Assembly: GCA_022820025.1 (NCBI GenBank)
Contig: JAJEGF010000031.1
Coordinates: 1-55,122, forward strand
Direction: 5' to 3'
Origin: Chloroflexota bacterium
GTDB taxonomy: Bacteria; Chloroflexota; UBA11872
Length of the DNA stretch: 55,122 nucleotides
In this document: in pieces, positions 34,956 to 46,777 of the stretch
Position numbering within the stretch: the first letter of the stretch is position 1
Layout: the number at the start of each line of letters is the position of its first letter
Notes under the pieces: model-generated
What the model was told of the DNA's origin: nothing
Seen by the model: only the letters and a program-made list of their open reading frames with translations
Databases searched by the model: none
Made by a program: the position numbers and the translations under genes

Positions 34956-35921
34956 TCAGCCCGCGAGGCTGAGGTAGTGGACCGGGGCGAGGCCGGATTG
35001 GGTGCGCCATTGGTTGAAGGTCATGCCGTCGATGAGGAAGAGGCAGTCTTTCATGGTTCCGCTCTCGATCATGCGCTGGGCGTCGTCCGAGAAGTTGCCG
35101 GTGGTGATGAGGTAAGCGCGTTGGGCGCCGTGGAGCGACATGGATCCGAGGAGGTCGCTGACGGCCCGGTACTCAACGGCATCGTCATGGGCTTGCAGCT
35201 TGCACTGCACGATGGCTGATGGCTGCGATTGACTTCCGCCGGACTCGAAGAGCTTGAGGTCGATGCCCCGGCTGGCGGCGTCGTCCTCGACTTCGACTTC
35301 TTGATCGGTGAAGCGGCGGCTGAGGGTTTCGGCGACGACGCGCTCGAATTGGCTGGGGATGACGACGTAGAGCGCCTCGCCTTCGTATTCGGCCTGCGCC
35401 GGGAGGCCCTGCGGTTCCGGGCTCGGCTGGGCCTCGGGCTGCGGCGCGGCAGTGACCTGGGCCTGCGGCTGGCTGGCGGCCTGGCGGTTTTCTTCAGAGA
35501 GCGCGCGCAGTCTTTCCTCGTATTCCGACTTCAGGCTATCCAGTTCGGCTTCGCGGGTGGAGAGTTCGGCCTGACGGTTGGAGAGTTCCGCGTCGTGTTG
35601 CGATGAGTCGGCCGTCCGTTGGGGTCGTTGCGCACTGTAGAGTTCACGGTTTTTGCGCCGAAGCTCCTTGATCTCAGATTCGTACTGGCTCTTCAGCGCG
35701 TCAACGGTGATCGCCTGATTGGCTTGCAGCTGTTCAAGGCCTTCTCGCGAGAGCGACATATAGAGGGCAATAAACCAACAAATCAGTGTCCAACCCAGGA
35801 AGACATTAAGCGCGATTACCATTGTCTTTTCGCGATGAATCTTGGTGGAAACTATGATTGTTGGAAGAAAGTACAGAACAATTATCGCGATAACCGTAAA
35901 GAAGCCGCCGATTCCTTCCAC
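34956..35921 (-). CDS. Membrane-anchored Mrr-type restriction endonuclease with superinfection-immunity-like N-terminus
   Basis: About 321 aa in three parts (numbered from a TTG at 35939; GTG 35921 is preferred because AAAGGA lies 9-10 nt upstream). Residues 10-63 form two membrane helices with YFLPTIIVSTKIHR, LNVFLGWTLICWFIALY and the pattern of superinfection-immunity (Imm-like, T4) proteins. Residues 64-155 are a charged coiled coil, 156-185 a Pro/Gln/Ala linker. Residues 193-320 match the Mrr catalytic fold: GIDLKLF with D227, IVQCK with Q245 and K247, and AYLITTGNFSDDAQ. It should cut DNA at the membrane. Bases 35761-35940 are about 42% GC (hand count 75/180), far below the surroundings. 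Confidence 0.8.
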   Translation of the reverse strand: MEGIGGFFTVIAIIVLYFLPTIIVSTKIHREKTMVIALNVFLGWTLICWFIALYMSLSREGLEQLQANQAITVDALKSQYESEIKELRRKNRELYSAQRPQRTADSSQHDAELSNRQAELSTREAELDSLKSEYEERLRALSEENRQAASQPQAQVTAAPQPEAQPSPEPQGLPAQAEYEGEALYVVIPSQFERVVAETLSRRFTDQEVEVEDDAASRGIDLKLFESGGSQSQPSAIVQCKLQAHDDAVEYRAVSDLLGSMSLHGAQRAYLITTGNFSDDAQRMIESGTMKDCLFLIDGMTFNQWRTQSGLAPVHYLSLAG

Positions 35922-35959
35922 GTAGCTGATTCCTTTCAATTCAGACGTGTGGAGGCGCC

Positions 35960-38908
<2,949 letters not shown>

Positions 38909-39048
38909 AACAGTCCAGCTTAAGCGATTGGGCGTGAGGATGTTTGCGGCGGGTTTTTGGAAGCTCGGCGGCGGCGCGTGTGCCGAGGCGCTCTCGATCA
39001 GCGGGCTAAGGTTGGGGCAAGAGGTCTCAGGTATCCGGGTGCGGGTAG

Positions 39049-40401
39049 ATGCTGCGGTTATTGCTGGAACGGCTTGAGGCACGCGACGCTGCAGAGCAGC
39101 CAATCACGGTGGGGCTGGCCGGCGCGGGGCGGTTTGGGACAAGCGTGGCGGCGCAGATTGCGCAGATCGACGGGTTGCGGCTGGCGGCGGTGGCGGATCC
39201 GAACGTGGACAACGCTTGTGAGGCGCTGAAGGCGGCGGGCTGGGCTGACGGGCAGTGGCAACAGTGCGATAGCGCCAGCAAGGCGCGGGACGCCATCGCA
39301 TCGGGGGCGGCCGTGCTGGCGCCGGATGCGGAGGTGCTGGAGTCGGCGCCAATCGAGGTGTTGGTGGAGGCGACCGGGACTCCGGAGGTGGCAGCCCGGA
39401 ATGCGTGGGGGGCGCTGCGGCAGGGCCAGCACGTGGTGATGGTGACGGTGGAGGCCGACGTGAGTTGCGGGTGGGCGCTGGCGCGGGAGGCGCGGCGGCA
39501 GGGGGTGGTGTACAGCCTGGCGGCCGGCGATCAGCCGGTGGCGATCATGGAGCTGTTTGACTGGGCTAATGCCCTGGGTCTGGAAGTCGTGGCCATTGGA
39601 CGCGGCACGCGGCGATACCCGGCGGACCGGCATGGCGATCCGGACCGAGCGCTGGCGCGGCTTGGATACGACACTGAGGCGACAGTGCGGCTGCGGCTGA
39701 ACGCGCAGATGTACAACTCGTTCCGGGACGGATCAAAGGCGCAGATCGAAATGTGCGCGGTGTCGAACATGACGGGGCTGCCACCGGATCGGCGAGGGAT
39801 GCACGAGCCGTCGGCGGGGCTGAATGAGTTGGCGGACCTGTTTGCGCGTACAGAGTCCGGCGGATTACTGGACGGCGACGGGGTGGTGGACCTGGCGAAC
39901 GGCGTGGGTCCGGATGGGGAATCGGAACTGCCCGAGAACATTGCCGACGGCGTGTGGGCGGTGGTGACCTCGGCGGACGGGCACATCCGGGAGGACATGC
40001 GGATCCACGGGACGCGGGTGTCGGCGGACGGGCAGCGGATGGCGCTGTTTCGGGAATACCACCTGTGCGGGATCGAGACGCCGCTGAGCATTGCGCAGGC
40101 GGCGCTGCTGGGGGCTTCGTCGGGACTGCCGCTCGAGACGCCAACCTCGGAAGTGTTGGCGTATGCGAAGCGTGACCTGCGGCCTGGGGACACGTTGGAT
40201 GGCTCGGGCGGTCGGATGGTGTATGGGCTGATTGATCGGGCCGAGACGCTGGAGGCCGAAGGCGTGTTGCCGCTGGGGCTGTCGTACGGGGCATTGGTGC
40301 GAGAGGCAGTGGCGGCAGACCGGCCGATTCCGGTTGGGGCGGTTGAGGTGAATGAGGCGTCGTTTGTGGCGAGGCTGCGAGCGATGGCAGGCGAGCGGTA
40401 G
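39049..40401 (+). CDS. NAD(P)-dependent oxidoreductase with C-terminal SAF domain
   Basis: 450-aa protein: a homoserine-dehydrogenase-like Rossmann domain ([18 protein letters not shown] at 21-38), a middle catalytic domain including [12 protein letters not shown] and [15 protein letters not shown], and a C-terminal SAF-type domain ([13 protein letters not shown] onward, about 375-450). Proteins of this architecture are common in Chloroflexota and alphaproteobacteria, but the substrate is unknown to me. It is encoded alone, divergent from uvrA; third codon positions are G-rich. Confidence 0.8.
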   Translation: MLRLLLERLEARDAAEQPITVGLAGAGRFGTSVAAQIAQIDGLRLAAVADPNVDNACEALKAAGWADGQWQQCDSASKARDAIASGAAVLAPDAEVLESAPIEVLVEATGTPEVAARNAWGALRQGQHVVMVTVEADVSCGWALAREARRQGVVYSLAAGDQPVAIMELFDWANALGLEVVAIGRGTRRYPADRHGDPDRALARLGYDTEATVRLRLNAQMYNSFRDGSKAQIEMCAVSNMTGLPPDRRGMHEPSAGLNELADLFARTESGGLLDGDGVVDLANGVGPDGESELPENIADGVWAVVTSADGHIREDMRIHGTRVSADGQRMALFREYHLCGIETPLSIAQAALLGASSGLPLETPTSEVLAYAKRDLRPGDTLDGSGGRMVYGLIDRAETLEAEGVLPLGLSYGALVREAVAADRPIPVGAVEVNEASFVARLRAMAGER

Positions 40402-40457
40402 CTGACCTTCCGATTCGACTGCCGGTCGTCAGTGCCGCAGCGCGGGACTGACTCCGT

Positions 40458-40844
40458 CTAGTCGATGGGTTGGTAAAAGTAGTAGCAGAGGCCGTCGGGG
40501 GCGACCAGGAAGAAGACGCTCATGTTCTGGCCATCGTGGTCGTCGATGCGTGATTCGCCCGGGGTGAGGCCGCTGGCTTCGAGTTCGCGGCGGGCGCGCT
40601 CGATGTCACTGACCAGGATGGCGGCGCCTTCGTTTGAGGCGTCGCCGCCGTTGATGGCGAAGCCGATCCGGACGCCGTCGCGCTGCATGATGACGGTTGG
40701 AACGGGGTCGTCGCGGCGTTCCACTTCGGTGAGGCCGAGGGCATTGGCGTACCACTGGGAGGCCTGGTCCAAGTCCTCCACCGGGAGCGCCAGGACGTCC
40801 TCCTGGTACGGGCGGGCCGCTTTGAAGAGTAGTTCGGTGTTCAT
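40458..40844 (-). CDS. Glyoxalase/bleomycin-resistance-fold (VOC) protein
   Basis: 128-aa VOC domain: LALPVEDLDQASQWYANALG near the start, the second half RRELEASGLTPGES then FFLVAPDGLCYYFYQP. Metal ligands are incomplete: the first His is replaced and the second half has Phe/Tyr, so it may be a binding protein rather than a metalloenzyme. I prefer the ATG at 40844 (AAGGAA upstream) over the ATG-like start at 40868. Lone leftward gene, separated from tag by 87 bp. Confidence 0.75.
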   Translation of the reverse strand: MNTELLFKAARPYQEDVLALPVEDLDQASQWYANALGLTEVERRDDPVPTVIMQRDGVRIGFAINGGDASNEGAAILVSDIERARRELEASGLTPGESRIDDHDGQNMSVFFLVAPDGLCYYFYQPID

Positions 40845-40931
40845 GGCCGCGATTCCTTTGTCCTGCACAGGCGCTGGGTGTGCAGCCTGATCATGTCAGA
40901 GCGTACAACCGGGATTGCGGGCGGTTCCCTC

Positions 40932-41495
40932 TCAAACCTCGTTGTAGCGGTAACAGGTGACGAGGTGGTCGTTGACCAGGCCGGCGGCTTGCATGAAGGC
41001 GTAGCAGATGGTGGGGCCGACGAACTTGAAGCCGCGGCGCTTTAGGTCTCGGCTCATCGCCCGGGAAACGTCGGTTTGGGCTGGCAAGTCGCCCATGGAG
41101 TGGAAGGCGTTGCGTAGCGAGCGGCCGTCCACGAAGGACCACATGAGCGCGTCCAGCGAGCCGAGTTCGTCGATGGCTCGCAGCGACGCCCGGGCGTTGC
41201 CGACGGTGGACTGGATCTTGGCGCGATTACGGATGATGCGGGGGTCGGCGCGGCGGGCTTCGATGTCGGCGGGGGCGTAGGCGGCGATTCGCTGGATGTC
41301 GAAGTTGTCGAACACCTCGCGGTAGCCCTGCCGGCGGTGCAGGACCGTGCGCCAGGACAGGCCAGCCTGGGCGCCTTCGAGCGTGAGGAGTTCGAAGAGG
41401 GCGCGGTCGTCGTGAAGGGGGACGCCCCACTCCTGGTCGTGGTAGGCCTGCATCAGCGGATCGTCGCCGGCCCAGGGGCAGCGCGGGCGGTTCAC
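40932..41495 (-). CDS. tag: DNA-3-methyladenine glycosylase I
   Basis: Base-excision repair glycosylase removing 3-methyladenine. Family motifs: RCPWAGDDPLMQAYHDQEWG, GLSWRTVL and SFVDG. The structural zinc site is complete (C6, H19, H177, C181). 187 aa. GTG start overlaps the stop of the upstream acetyltransferase (GTGA). Probably the last gene of a three-gene operon with two GNATs. Confidence 0.93.
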   Translation of the reverse strand: MNRPRCPWAGDDPLMQAYHDQEWGVPLHDDRALFELLTLEGAQAGLSWRTVLHRRQGYREVFDNFDIQRIAAYAPADIEARRADPRIIRNRAKIQSTVGNARASLRAIDELGSLDALMWSFVDGRSLRNAFHSMGDLPAQTDVSRAMSRDLKRRGFKFVGPTICYAFMQAAGLVNDHLVTCYRYNEV

Positions 41496-42028
41496 GCGGA
41501 CTCGGTGAGATCGCGGGCGTAGCGGACCAGGTGGACCAGGCCGTGCCAGTCGTGGGTGTCCTCCGCGCCGTCAAAGGTCCAGCCAGTGGCCTCGTAGAAG
41601 CGGCGGGTCGAGGTCAAGTCACGCAGGGTCCAGAGGACGGCGGCGCGATAGCCGCGGTCGCGAAGCGCCATAGTCAGGGCACCGAGCAACGCCCGTCCCA
41701 CACCGCGCCCCTGCCAATCGGGATGGACATAGAGCGCGCGGACCTCACCGATATGGGATTCCAGGGAGGCGTCACTCACCTGCTCGGCCATGCCCATGCC
41801 GATGAACCGATCGCCGGCGCAGGCGACAAACACTGCCGATCCTTCGGAGTCTTCGATCACGTCGCGGCACCGCTGGATGCGGTGCCGCGGGAGCCTGAGG
41901 CCGTCAAGGAATTCGTCCGAGACGATCCCGCGAAAGCAGGCCTTCCAGGTCGAAATGCGTACGGCCTCGAAGGCCTCGACGTCGTCGAGGGTCGCCGTTC
42001 GAATCGTCCAAGGTCGTGCCGCGGTCAC
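41492..42028 (-). CDS. GNAT-family N-acetyltransferase (tandem paralogue B)
   Basis: 178 aa. Acetyl-CoA binding loop RALYVHPDWQGRGVGRALL with the Q/RGxGx(G/A) signature, C-terminal LWTLRDLTSTRRFYEATGW. Starts GTG 42028, overlapping the stop of the next GNAT (GTGA). Near-parallel to the upstream paralogue throughout (ISTWKACFRG against IATWKACYRG), so a local duplicate. Substrate unknown. Confidence 0.85.
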   Translation of the reverse strand: MTAARPWTIRTATLDDVEAFEAVRISTWKACFRGIVSDEFLDGLRLPRHRIQRCRDVIEDSEGSAVFVACAGDRFIGMGMAEQVSDASLESHIGEVRALYVHPDWQGRGVGRALLGALTMALRDRGYRAAVLWTLRDLTSTRRFYEATGWTFDGAEDTHDWHGLVHLVRYARDLTESA

Positions 42029-42582
42029 GCCGACCGCCCGAGATTGCAGGAGTAGCGGACGATGGGAATCGAGAAGCCCTCGCCCCACTCGTCGTCGGCG
42101 CCGTCGAACCTCCAGCCGTTTGCTTCGTAGAAGCGGCGGGTGGGAGAACGGTCTCGCAGGGTCCAAAGGATGGCTGTGCGATAGCCGCGGGCGGACAGAC
42201 CGGCCGAGATTCGTTGCCAGAGTGCGCGGCCAACACCCTGCCCTTGCCAGCCGGGCAGCACGTAGAGCACATAGAGCTCTCCGACTTGCGGGTCCGACTC
42301 AGGCTCCTCCGGAGAACCGGCCATGCCCATGCCAATGACCCGGGATTCGGCGACGGCGACGACGCGCACGGCGCCATCCGCGCGTTCGATGCCCTGGCGG
42401 ATGCGGTCGACCCTACGGGACTCGACCTCGAGGTCGTCGAGATAGGTGTCGGGAAGAAACCCCCGGTAGCAGGCCTTCCAGGTGGCAATGCGGACGGTTT
42501 CGATTGCCTCGGCGTCGTTCACGGTCGCGGCACGGATCGTCCAGGGTGGAGGGGGTGCGGGCACAGGATGTGGCTGGGGCAT
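42025..42582 (-). CDS. GNAT-family N-acetyltransferase (tandem paralogue A)
   Basis: 185 aa. Loop LYVLPGWQGQGVGRALW, C-terminal LWTLRDRSPTRRFYEANGW. I took ATG 42582 because the upstream part of the frame is low-complexity proline-rich sequence. First gene of the GNAT-GNAT-tag unit, with two consecutive GTGA overlaps. Divergent from the next gene. Confidence 0.83.
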   Translation of the reverse strand: MPQPHPVPAPPPPWTIRAATVNDAEAIETVRIATWKACYRGFLPDTYLDDLEVESRRVDRIRQGIERADGAVRVVAVAESRVIGMGMAGSPEEPESDPQVGELYVLYVLPGWQGQGVGRALWQRISAGLSARGYRTAILWTLRDRSPTRRFYEANGWRFDGADDEWGEGFSIPIVRYSCNLGRSA

Positions 42583-42706
42583 TTGGGCTTGGACTGTAGC
42601 CCAGATGAATGGCGTGATAGTCCGTGCGCCTATGCATCCGTTCGGGCCGCAATCGGCCGCGTATGGTGGAGCGAATACTCCCCGAGTCCACGCGCCAGGA
42701 CGCCGC

Positions 42707-43309
42707 ATGGCCCGAGTTATCGAGCTGCCCGATCCGACGGACCACGAGCTGATTCAAGGACCGCGGCTCCGCCTTCGGCCACTGACGCCCGACGACCTTC
42801 CGATGCTCATGCGCTGGCTGGCCGATCCGGAGGTGCAGGAATTCTACGGCCTGCCGCCCAAGTCCCTGGCGCAGGCGCACGACACCTACCTGGTAGCGGA
42901 GGATGCGCCGAGCTGGCGCTTCGTCATCGAAGACCAGGGCCGCCCGGTGGGCGAGATTCAATACTTCCACCCCTACCTGAACGAACGCTGGTCGGCGGGG
43001 ATCGACATCCTCATCGGTGAGCCCGCAGACCGTAACCGGGGTCTGGGAACCGAGGCCGTGCGGACGCTGCTGCAACACCTGTTCGAGGTGAAAGGGGTGA
43101 GCCGGGTCACCATCGGCCCTGAGCCGGCCAATCGACGCGCCATCCGCTCCTATGAGAAGACCGGCTTTCAACCGGATGGGGTGATTCGGCGCAGCTACAA
43201 GGTGGACGACCGCTGGGTGGACGCCGTGCACATGACCATCCTCGATGACGAGTGGCCAGCAGCGAAGGCGAAGTGGGAGACGGAGACGGGCCGCCAGGCG
43301 GGCGGCTGA
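42707..43309 (+). CDS. GNAT-family N-acetyltransferase (RimJ/aminoglycoside 6'-type)
   Basis: 200 aa. Starts PRLRLRPLTPDDLPMLMRWL like the RimJ/RimL/AacA4 branch; the acetyl-CoA loop is PADRNRGLGTEAVRTLL, and IGPEPANRRAIRSYEKTGF is the conserved C-terminal segment. Start ATG 42707 has AGGA upstream. Encoded rightward, sharing an intergenic space of 124 bp with the divergent GNAT pair. Not closely related to them. Confidence 0.85.
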   Translation: MARVIELPDPTDHELIQGPRLRLRPLTPDDLPMLMRWLADPEVQEFYGLPPKSLAQAHDTYLVAEDAPSWRFVIEDQGRPVGEIQYFHPYLNERWSAGIDILIGEPADRNRGLGTEAVRTLLQHLFEVKGVSRVTIGPEPANRRAIRSYEKTGFQPDGVIRRSYKVDDRWVDAVHMTILDDEWPAAKAKWETETGRQAGG

Positions 43310-43399
43310 GCGCTCCGATAGACCCGGCACTGGAGGCGCGGGTCGTATATTCTTTCGGTACTGAACCGTAGGGTCTTTCAGCCGGCTTGGAGGCTTGAC

Positions 43400-44212
43400 A
43401 TGGCCGTCAGCACACTCCGCACGCTTTCGCAATCGCAAGTTGATCAGTTCCTGCGCGACGGGTTCACGGTCGTCCACGACCTGCTGGACGCCGACGAGAT
43501 CGCGGTCCTGGCCGAGCGGGCGGACCTGATCGCGTCGGGCAAGGCGGAACACATCGTCGAGGGCACGATTCAGCTGGAAGCGCCGTTTCGCGAGGAAGAG
43601 GACAAGGTCGACAACCGCGTAATGGCGACGCGAAAGCTGGCCCACATCGTCCCCGAGGACGAGGTGCTGCGGGCGCATGCGCGGAACCCCAAGATCGTGG
43701 ACGTGATCGCGGACCTGATGGACACGGACGACATCACACTCTACGGCGACCAGTTGTTCATGAAGCCGCCGCGGCACGGGTCGGCGAAGGAGTGGCACCA
43801 GGACTCGGCGTCATTCAAGAACATCTTCCCGATGGACCTGATTTCGGCCTGGGCAGCGATCGACAACGTGACGATCGAGAACGGCTGCCTGTGGATGGTT
43901 CCGGGGAGTCACCGCTGGGCGATCATTCCGCCGACCTCGCGGCCGACGATCGAAGGACAGTTCGGGGGGGACTACCCAACGGTGCCGGTGCCGCTGCGGC
44001 CCGGCAGCGTGAGCTTTCACCACAGCCTGACGTACCACGCCAGCGGGCCGAATGAGACTGACACGCGGCGGCGCGGCTACGCGACGCACTACATGCGGTC
44101 GAACTCGATCAACGACAGGGAGATTCCAGGTTCGCCGGCGGTGCGGGGCTACGTGCATATCCGCGGGAAGCGAATTCCTGGGACGGTGTCGGACGAGGTG
44201 TTTGACGTCTAA
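43400..44212 (+). CDS. Phytanoyl-CoA dioxygenase (PhyH) family protein
   Basis: 270-aa Fe(II)/2-oxoglutarate dioxygenase fold. The 2-His-1-carboxylate triad is H133 and D135 (EWHQDSASF) and H213 (YHASGPNETDTRRRGY), with R223-R225 near it for 2-oxoglutarate. The N-terminus QSQVDQFLRDGFTVVHDLLD is standard. Many PhyH proteins in marine Chloroflexota and Poribacteria have unknown substrates. A TATATT hexamer lies at 43346-43351. Encoded alone. Confidence 0.88.
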   Translation: MAVSTLRTLSQSQVDQFLRDGFTVVHDLLDADEIAVLAERADLIASGKAEHIVEGTIQLEAPFREEEDKVDNRVMATRKLAHIVPEDEVLRAHARNPKIVDVIADLMDTDDITLYGDQLFMKPPRHGSAKEWHQDSASFKNIFPMDLISAWAAIDNVTIENGCLWMVPGSHRWAIIPPTSRPTIEGQFGGDYPTVPVPLRPGSVSFHHSLTYHASGPNETDTRRRGYATHYMRSNSINDREIPGSPAVRGYVHIRGKRIPGTVSDEVFDV

Positions 44213-44266
44213 CCGCACCCAGGCCGGCAGATCGGCGCTGCGAAGCGGCGGTCCGGGGCGGGCGGA

Positions 44267-45811
44267 CTAGCCCGAGGGCGGTTCGTTGACGGCAATCAGG
44301 CGCAGCAAGCGGCCGCCGGCGTCGTCGGTGACGTAGATCTCGCCGTCACCGCCCTCGCCGAAGGTCGGGATCAGGAAGTCGAAGTCGGCGCGCTGGATCA
44401 TCTGCCAGGCGCCCTGATCGTCGAGGTGAAGCGTCCAAACGCGGCCGCTGCAGTAGTCGCCGAAGATGTAGGCGCCGGCCAGCGAGGGAAAGGCGTGACC
44501 GCGATAGACGTAACCGCCCGTGATCGAACACCCAAAGTCGCGACCGTACTCGGCAACCGGAATCTGCAAGCCCTCGGTCGCGCACTCCGACAAAACGGGC
44601 GGGAAGCAGGCGCTGCCTTCCATGATGTTCCAGCCGTAGTTGAGGCCCCCGCGCAACGGCGCCAGGGCCAGATGGACCTCTTCGAGATCGTTCTGACCCA
44701 CGTCAGCCATCCAGAGATCGCCGGTGACTCGGTCGAACGAGAAGCGCCAGACGTTGCGCAGACCGTAGGCAAAGATCTCGGCGCGCTTGGCGGGCTCGCT
44801 GGCGAAGGGGTTGTCGACCGGAATGGCGTAGCCGGACTCGGCATTGACATCAATGCGCAATAACGAGCCGAGAAGGGTGCTGGGATTCTGACCGTGTTGA
44901 AGAGGGTCTCCGCCAGATCCGCCGTCGCCCGCCGAGATGTAGAGATAACCGTCCTGCGGGCCGAAGGCGATCATGCCGCCGTTGTGGTTTTCGTACGGCT
45001 GCTCAATCTGCAGCAAGACGCGCTCTGATTGGGGTTCGGCCCGGGCTTGCGCGGGATCGGCGGTGAATTCGGACACGACGGTGTCACCGTTGTGGTCGGT
45101 GTAGTCCACGAATATTCGACCGTTGGTGGGATAGCCGGAGTGGAAGGCGACGCTGAACAAGCCCTGCTCGTAGGCCTGGGAGCGCACGCGGTCGGTGATG
45201 TCGAGGAATGGCTCATTGCGGACCTGACCGTTCTGGACCACCAGAATCCGACCTTGCTTCTCAACAACGAATAGCCGGCCGCTGGCGTCGCCGGCGTTGC
45301 CGACGAATATGGGGCGATCGAATCCGGCGGCCACGACCTGCACGTCGATTACCAAGCCGCCAGCGGGCGCGGGCTGTGGCGTGGCGACGATCTCGGGAGT
45401 CGGAGCCGGAGTCGGCGTGGGCTCCGGCGTGGGTTCCGGGGTCGCCGTAGCAGCCGGCGCCTGGGTGGCTGCCGGAGTTGCGGCAACGTCGACGCCGGCC
45501 GTCGGTGTCGGCTCACTCGTTGCCGTGGGGGTTGGCGTTGGAACGACGACCGTCGGCACCGCCGTCGCGGGTGCGACGGTCTGTGCGGTCCGCGACGCGG
45601 CGGGCGCATCCGAGGCTGGGGATGCCGCGGGAGCCTGGGTGGTGGACAACTGCGCTGCAGGAGCCGACGGAGTCCCGCCGCGGACGGGAGACTCCCCGGT
45701 GGCAGGCGGCGGCGTTCGTGGTGCCGCTGGAGGGACTCCTGAGGATGACGCGCCCGGCTCGCACGCAGCAGCCAGAACGATCACCAGGAGGGCGGCAAGC
45801 GCTCGTCGCAT
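44267..45811 (-). CDS. Lipoprotein with Pro/Thr stalk and glucose/sorbosone dehydrogenase domain
   Basis: 514 aa. Signal peptide RRALAALLVIVLAAAC with lipobox Cys at residue 17. Residues 18-150 are low-complexity Pro/Thr/Ala/Val, probably a cell-wall-spanning stalk. From about 152 the beta-propeller of the GSDH family begins (FDRPIFVGNAGDASGRLFVV, QGLFSVAFHSGYPTNGRIFVDY, GGMIAFGPQDGYLYISAGDGG, LNYGWNIMEGSACF). Soluble-type PQQ dehydrogenases share this fold, though cofactor use here is unproven. Convergent with the PhyH gene. Confidence 0.88.
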   Translation of the reverse strand: MRRALAALLVIVLAAACEPGASSSGVPPAAPRTPPPATGESPVRGGTPSAPAAQLSTTQAPAASPASDAPAASRTAQTVAPATAVPTVVVPTPTPTATSEPTPTAGVDVAATPAATQAPAATATPEPTPEPTPTPAPTPEIVATPQPAPAGGLVIDVQVVAAGFDRPIFVGNAGDASGRLFVVEKQGRILVVQNGQVRNEPFLDITDRVRSQAYEQGLFSVAFHSGYPTNGRIFVDYTDHNGDTVVSEFTADPAQARAEPQSERVLLQIEQPYENHNGGMIAFGPQDGYLYISAGDGGSGGDPLQHGQNPSTLLGSLLRIDVNAESGYAIPVDNPFASEPAKRAEIFAYGLRNVWRFSFDRVTGDLWMADVGQNDLEEVHLALAPLRGGLNYGWNIMEGSACFPPVLSECATEGLQIPVAEYGRDFGCSITGGYVYRGHAFPSLAGAYIFGDYCSGRVWTLHLDDQGAWQMIQRADFDFLIPTFGEGGDGEIYVTDDAGGRLLRLIAVNEPPSG

Positions 45812-45934
45812 GGAGTCAACCTTACGGCATGCGACCTACCGGAACGGTGAATTGCCTTGCCGATCCGGTCGGATTGAATGCCCGGGCAAGGCGGCGCAAA
45901 CTCGCGGACGCGCACGATTGGCGAGGAGCGGCCG

Positions 45935-46702
45935 ATGGGACGACTAGAGGGCAAGCGAGCGCTGATCACAGGCGGCGGGCGCGGGATTGGCGCCGGGATT
46001 GCGCGACGTTTCGCGGCCGAAGGGGCGCACGTGATTCTGACGCAACGCGACGCCGGCCTGTTGGAAGCCACCGCTGACGGAATCCGAACGGACGGCGGAA
46101 GGGTTACGTGGTTCCGGGGCGACGTTGGTACGCCGGCCGGCGCCGCCGCGATCGTGGAGGAAGCGCTGGAGCGGGTTCCGTCGCTGGACATTCTGATGAA
46201 CAACGCGGCTCGTACCGGGCAGGTCGGTCCGTTCCTGGAAGTGGCGCTGGAGGAATGGCACAGCTACATCGATACGAATCTGACGGGTGCGTTTGTGGTG
46301 GCGCAGGCGGTGGCGCGCCACATGGTGGCGGAAGGAATCGAAGGGCGGATCGTAAATACAGGATCTGTAGATTCGTTCGCGTCCGAAGCCAATGCCTCGC
46401 CATATGCGGCGAGCAAGGGCGGGCTGTGGCTGCTGACGCGGGCGATGGCGGTGGACCTGGCGCCGTACGGCATTGCGGTGAACCTGATCGCGCCGGGACC
46501 GATTCGGGTCGAGCGATCCGAGGTGCGAGCGCGCGACCCTGAACTCCGAGCAAAGCGGGCACGGGTGATCCCGCAGGGCGCCTACGGCATGCCGGAGGAT
46601 GTGGCCGCGGCGGCCGTGTACCTGGCCAGCGACGAGTGTCGTTATGTGACCGGCAGCGCGATTACGGTTGACGGCGGGGGGCGCGCGTATCTGCCGTTCT
46701 AG
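45935..46702 (+). CDS. Short-chain dehydrogenase/reductase
   Basis: 255-aa SDR: TGGGRGIG (12-19), NNAA (89-92), catalytic S144, Y157 and K161 (YAASK), C-terminal TGSAITVDGGG. Start ATG 45935 with GAGGAG upstream; divergent from the lipoprotein gene over a 123-bp gap. NADP preference is suggested by TQRDA after beta-2 but is not certain. Confidence 0.9.
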   Translation: MGRLEGKRALITGGGRGIGAGIARRFAAEGAHVILTQRDAGLLEATADGIRTDGGRVTWFRGDVGTPAGAAAIVEEALERVPSLDILMNNAARTGQVGPFLEVALEEWHSYIDTNLTGAFVVAQAVARHMVAEGIEGRIVNTGSVDSFASEANASPYAASKGGLWLLTRAMAVDLAPYGIAVNLIAPGPIRVERSEVRARDPELRAKRARVIPQGAYGMPEDVAAAAVYLASDECRYVTGSAITVDGGGRAYLPF

Positions 46703-46777
46703 GGACAGAGCAGGAGCCAGAGCCACGCCAAGCGAGGCAGTCAAGCCGGCGCTGACGCACGAGTCGAGGAGAGCGCC

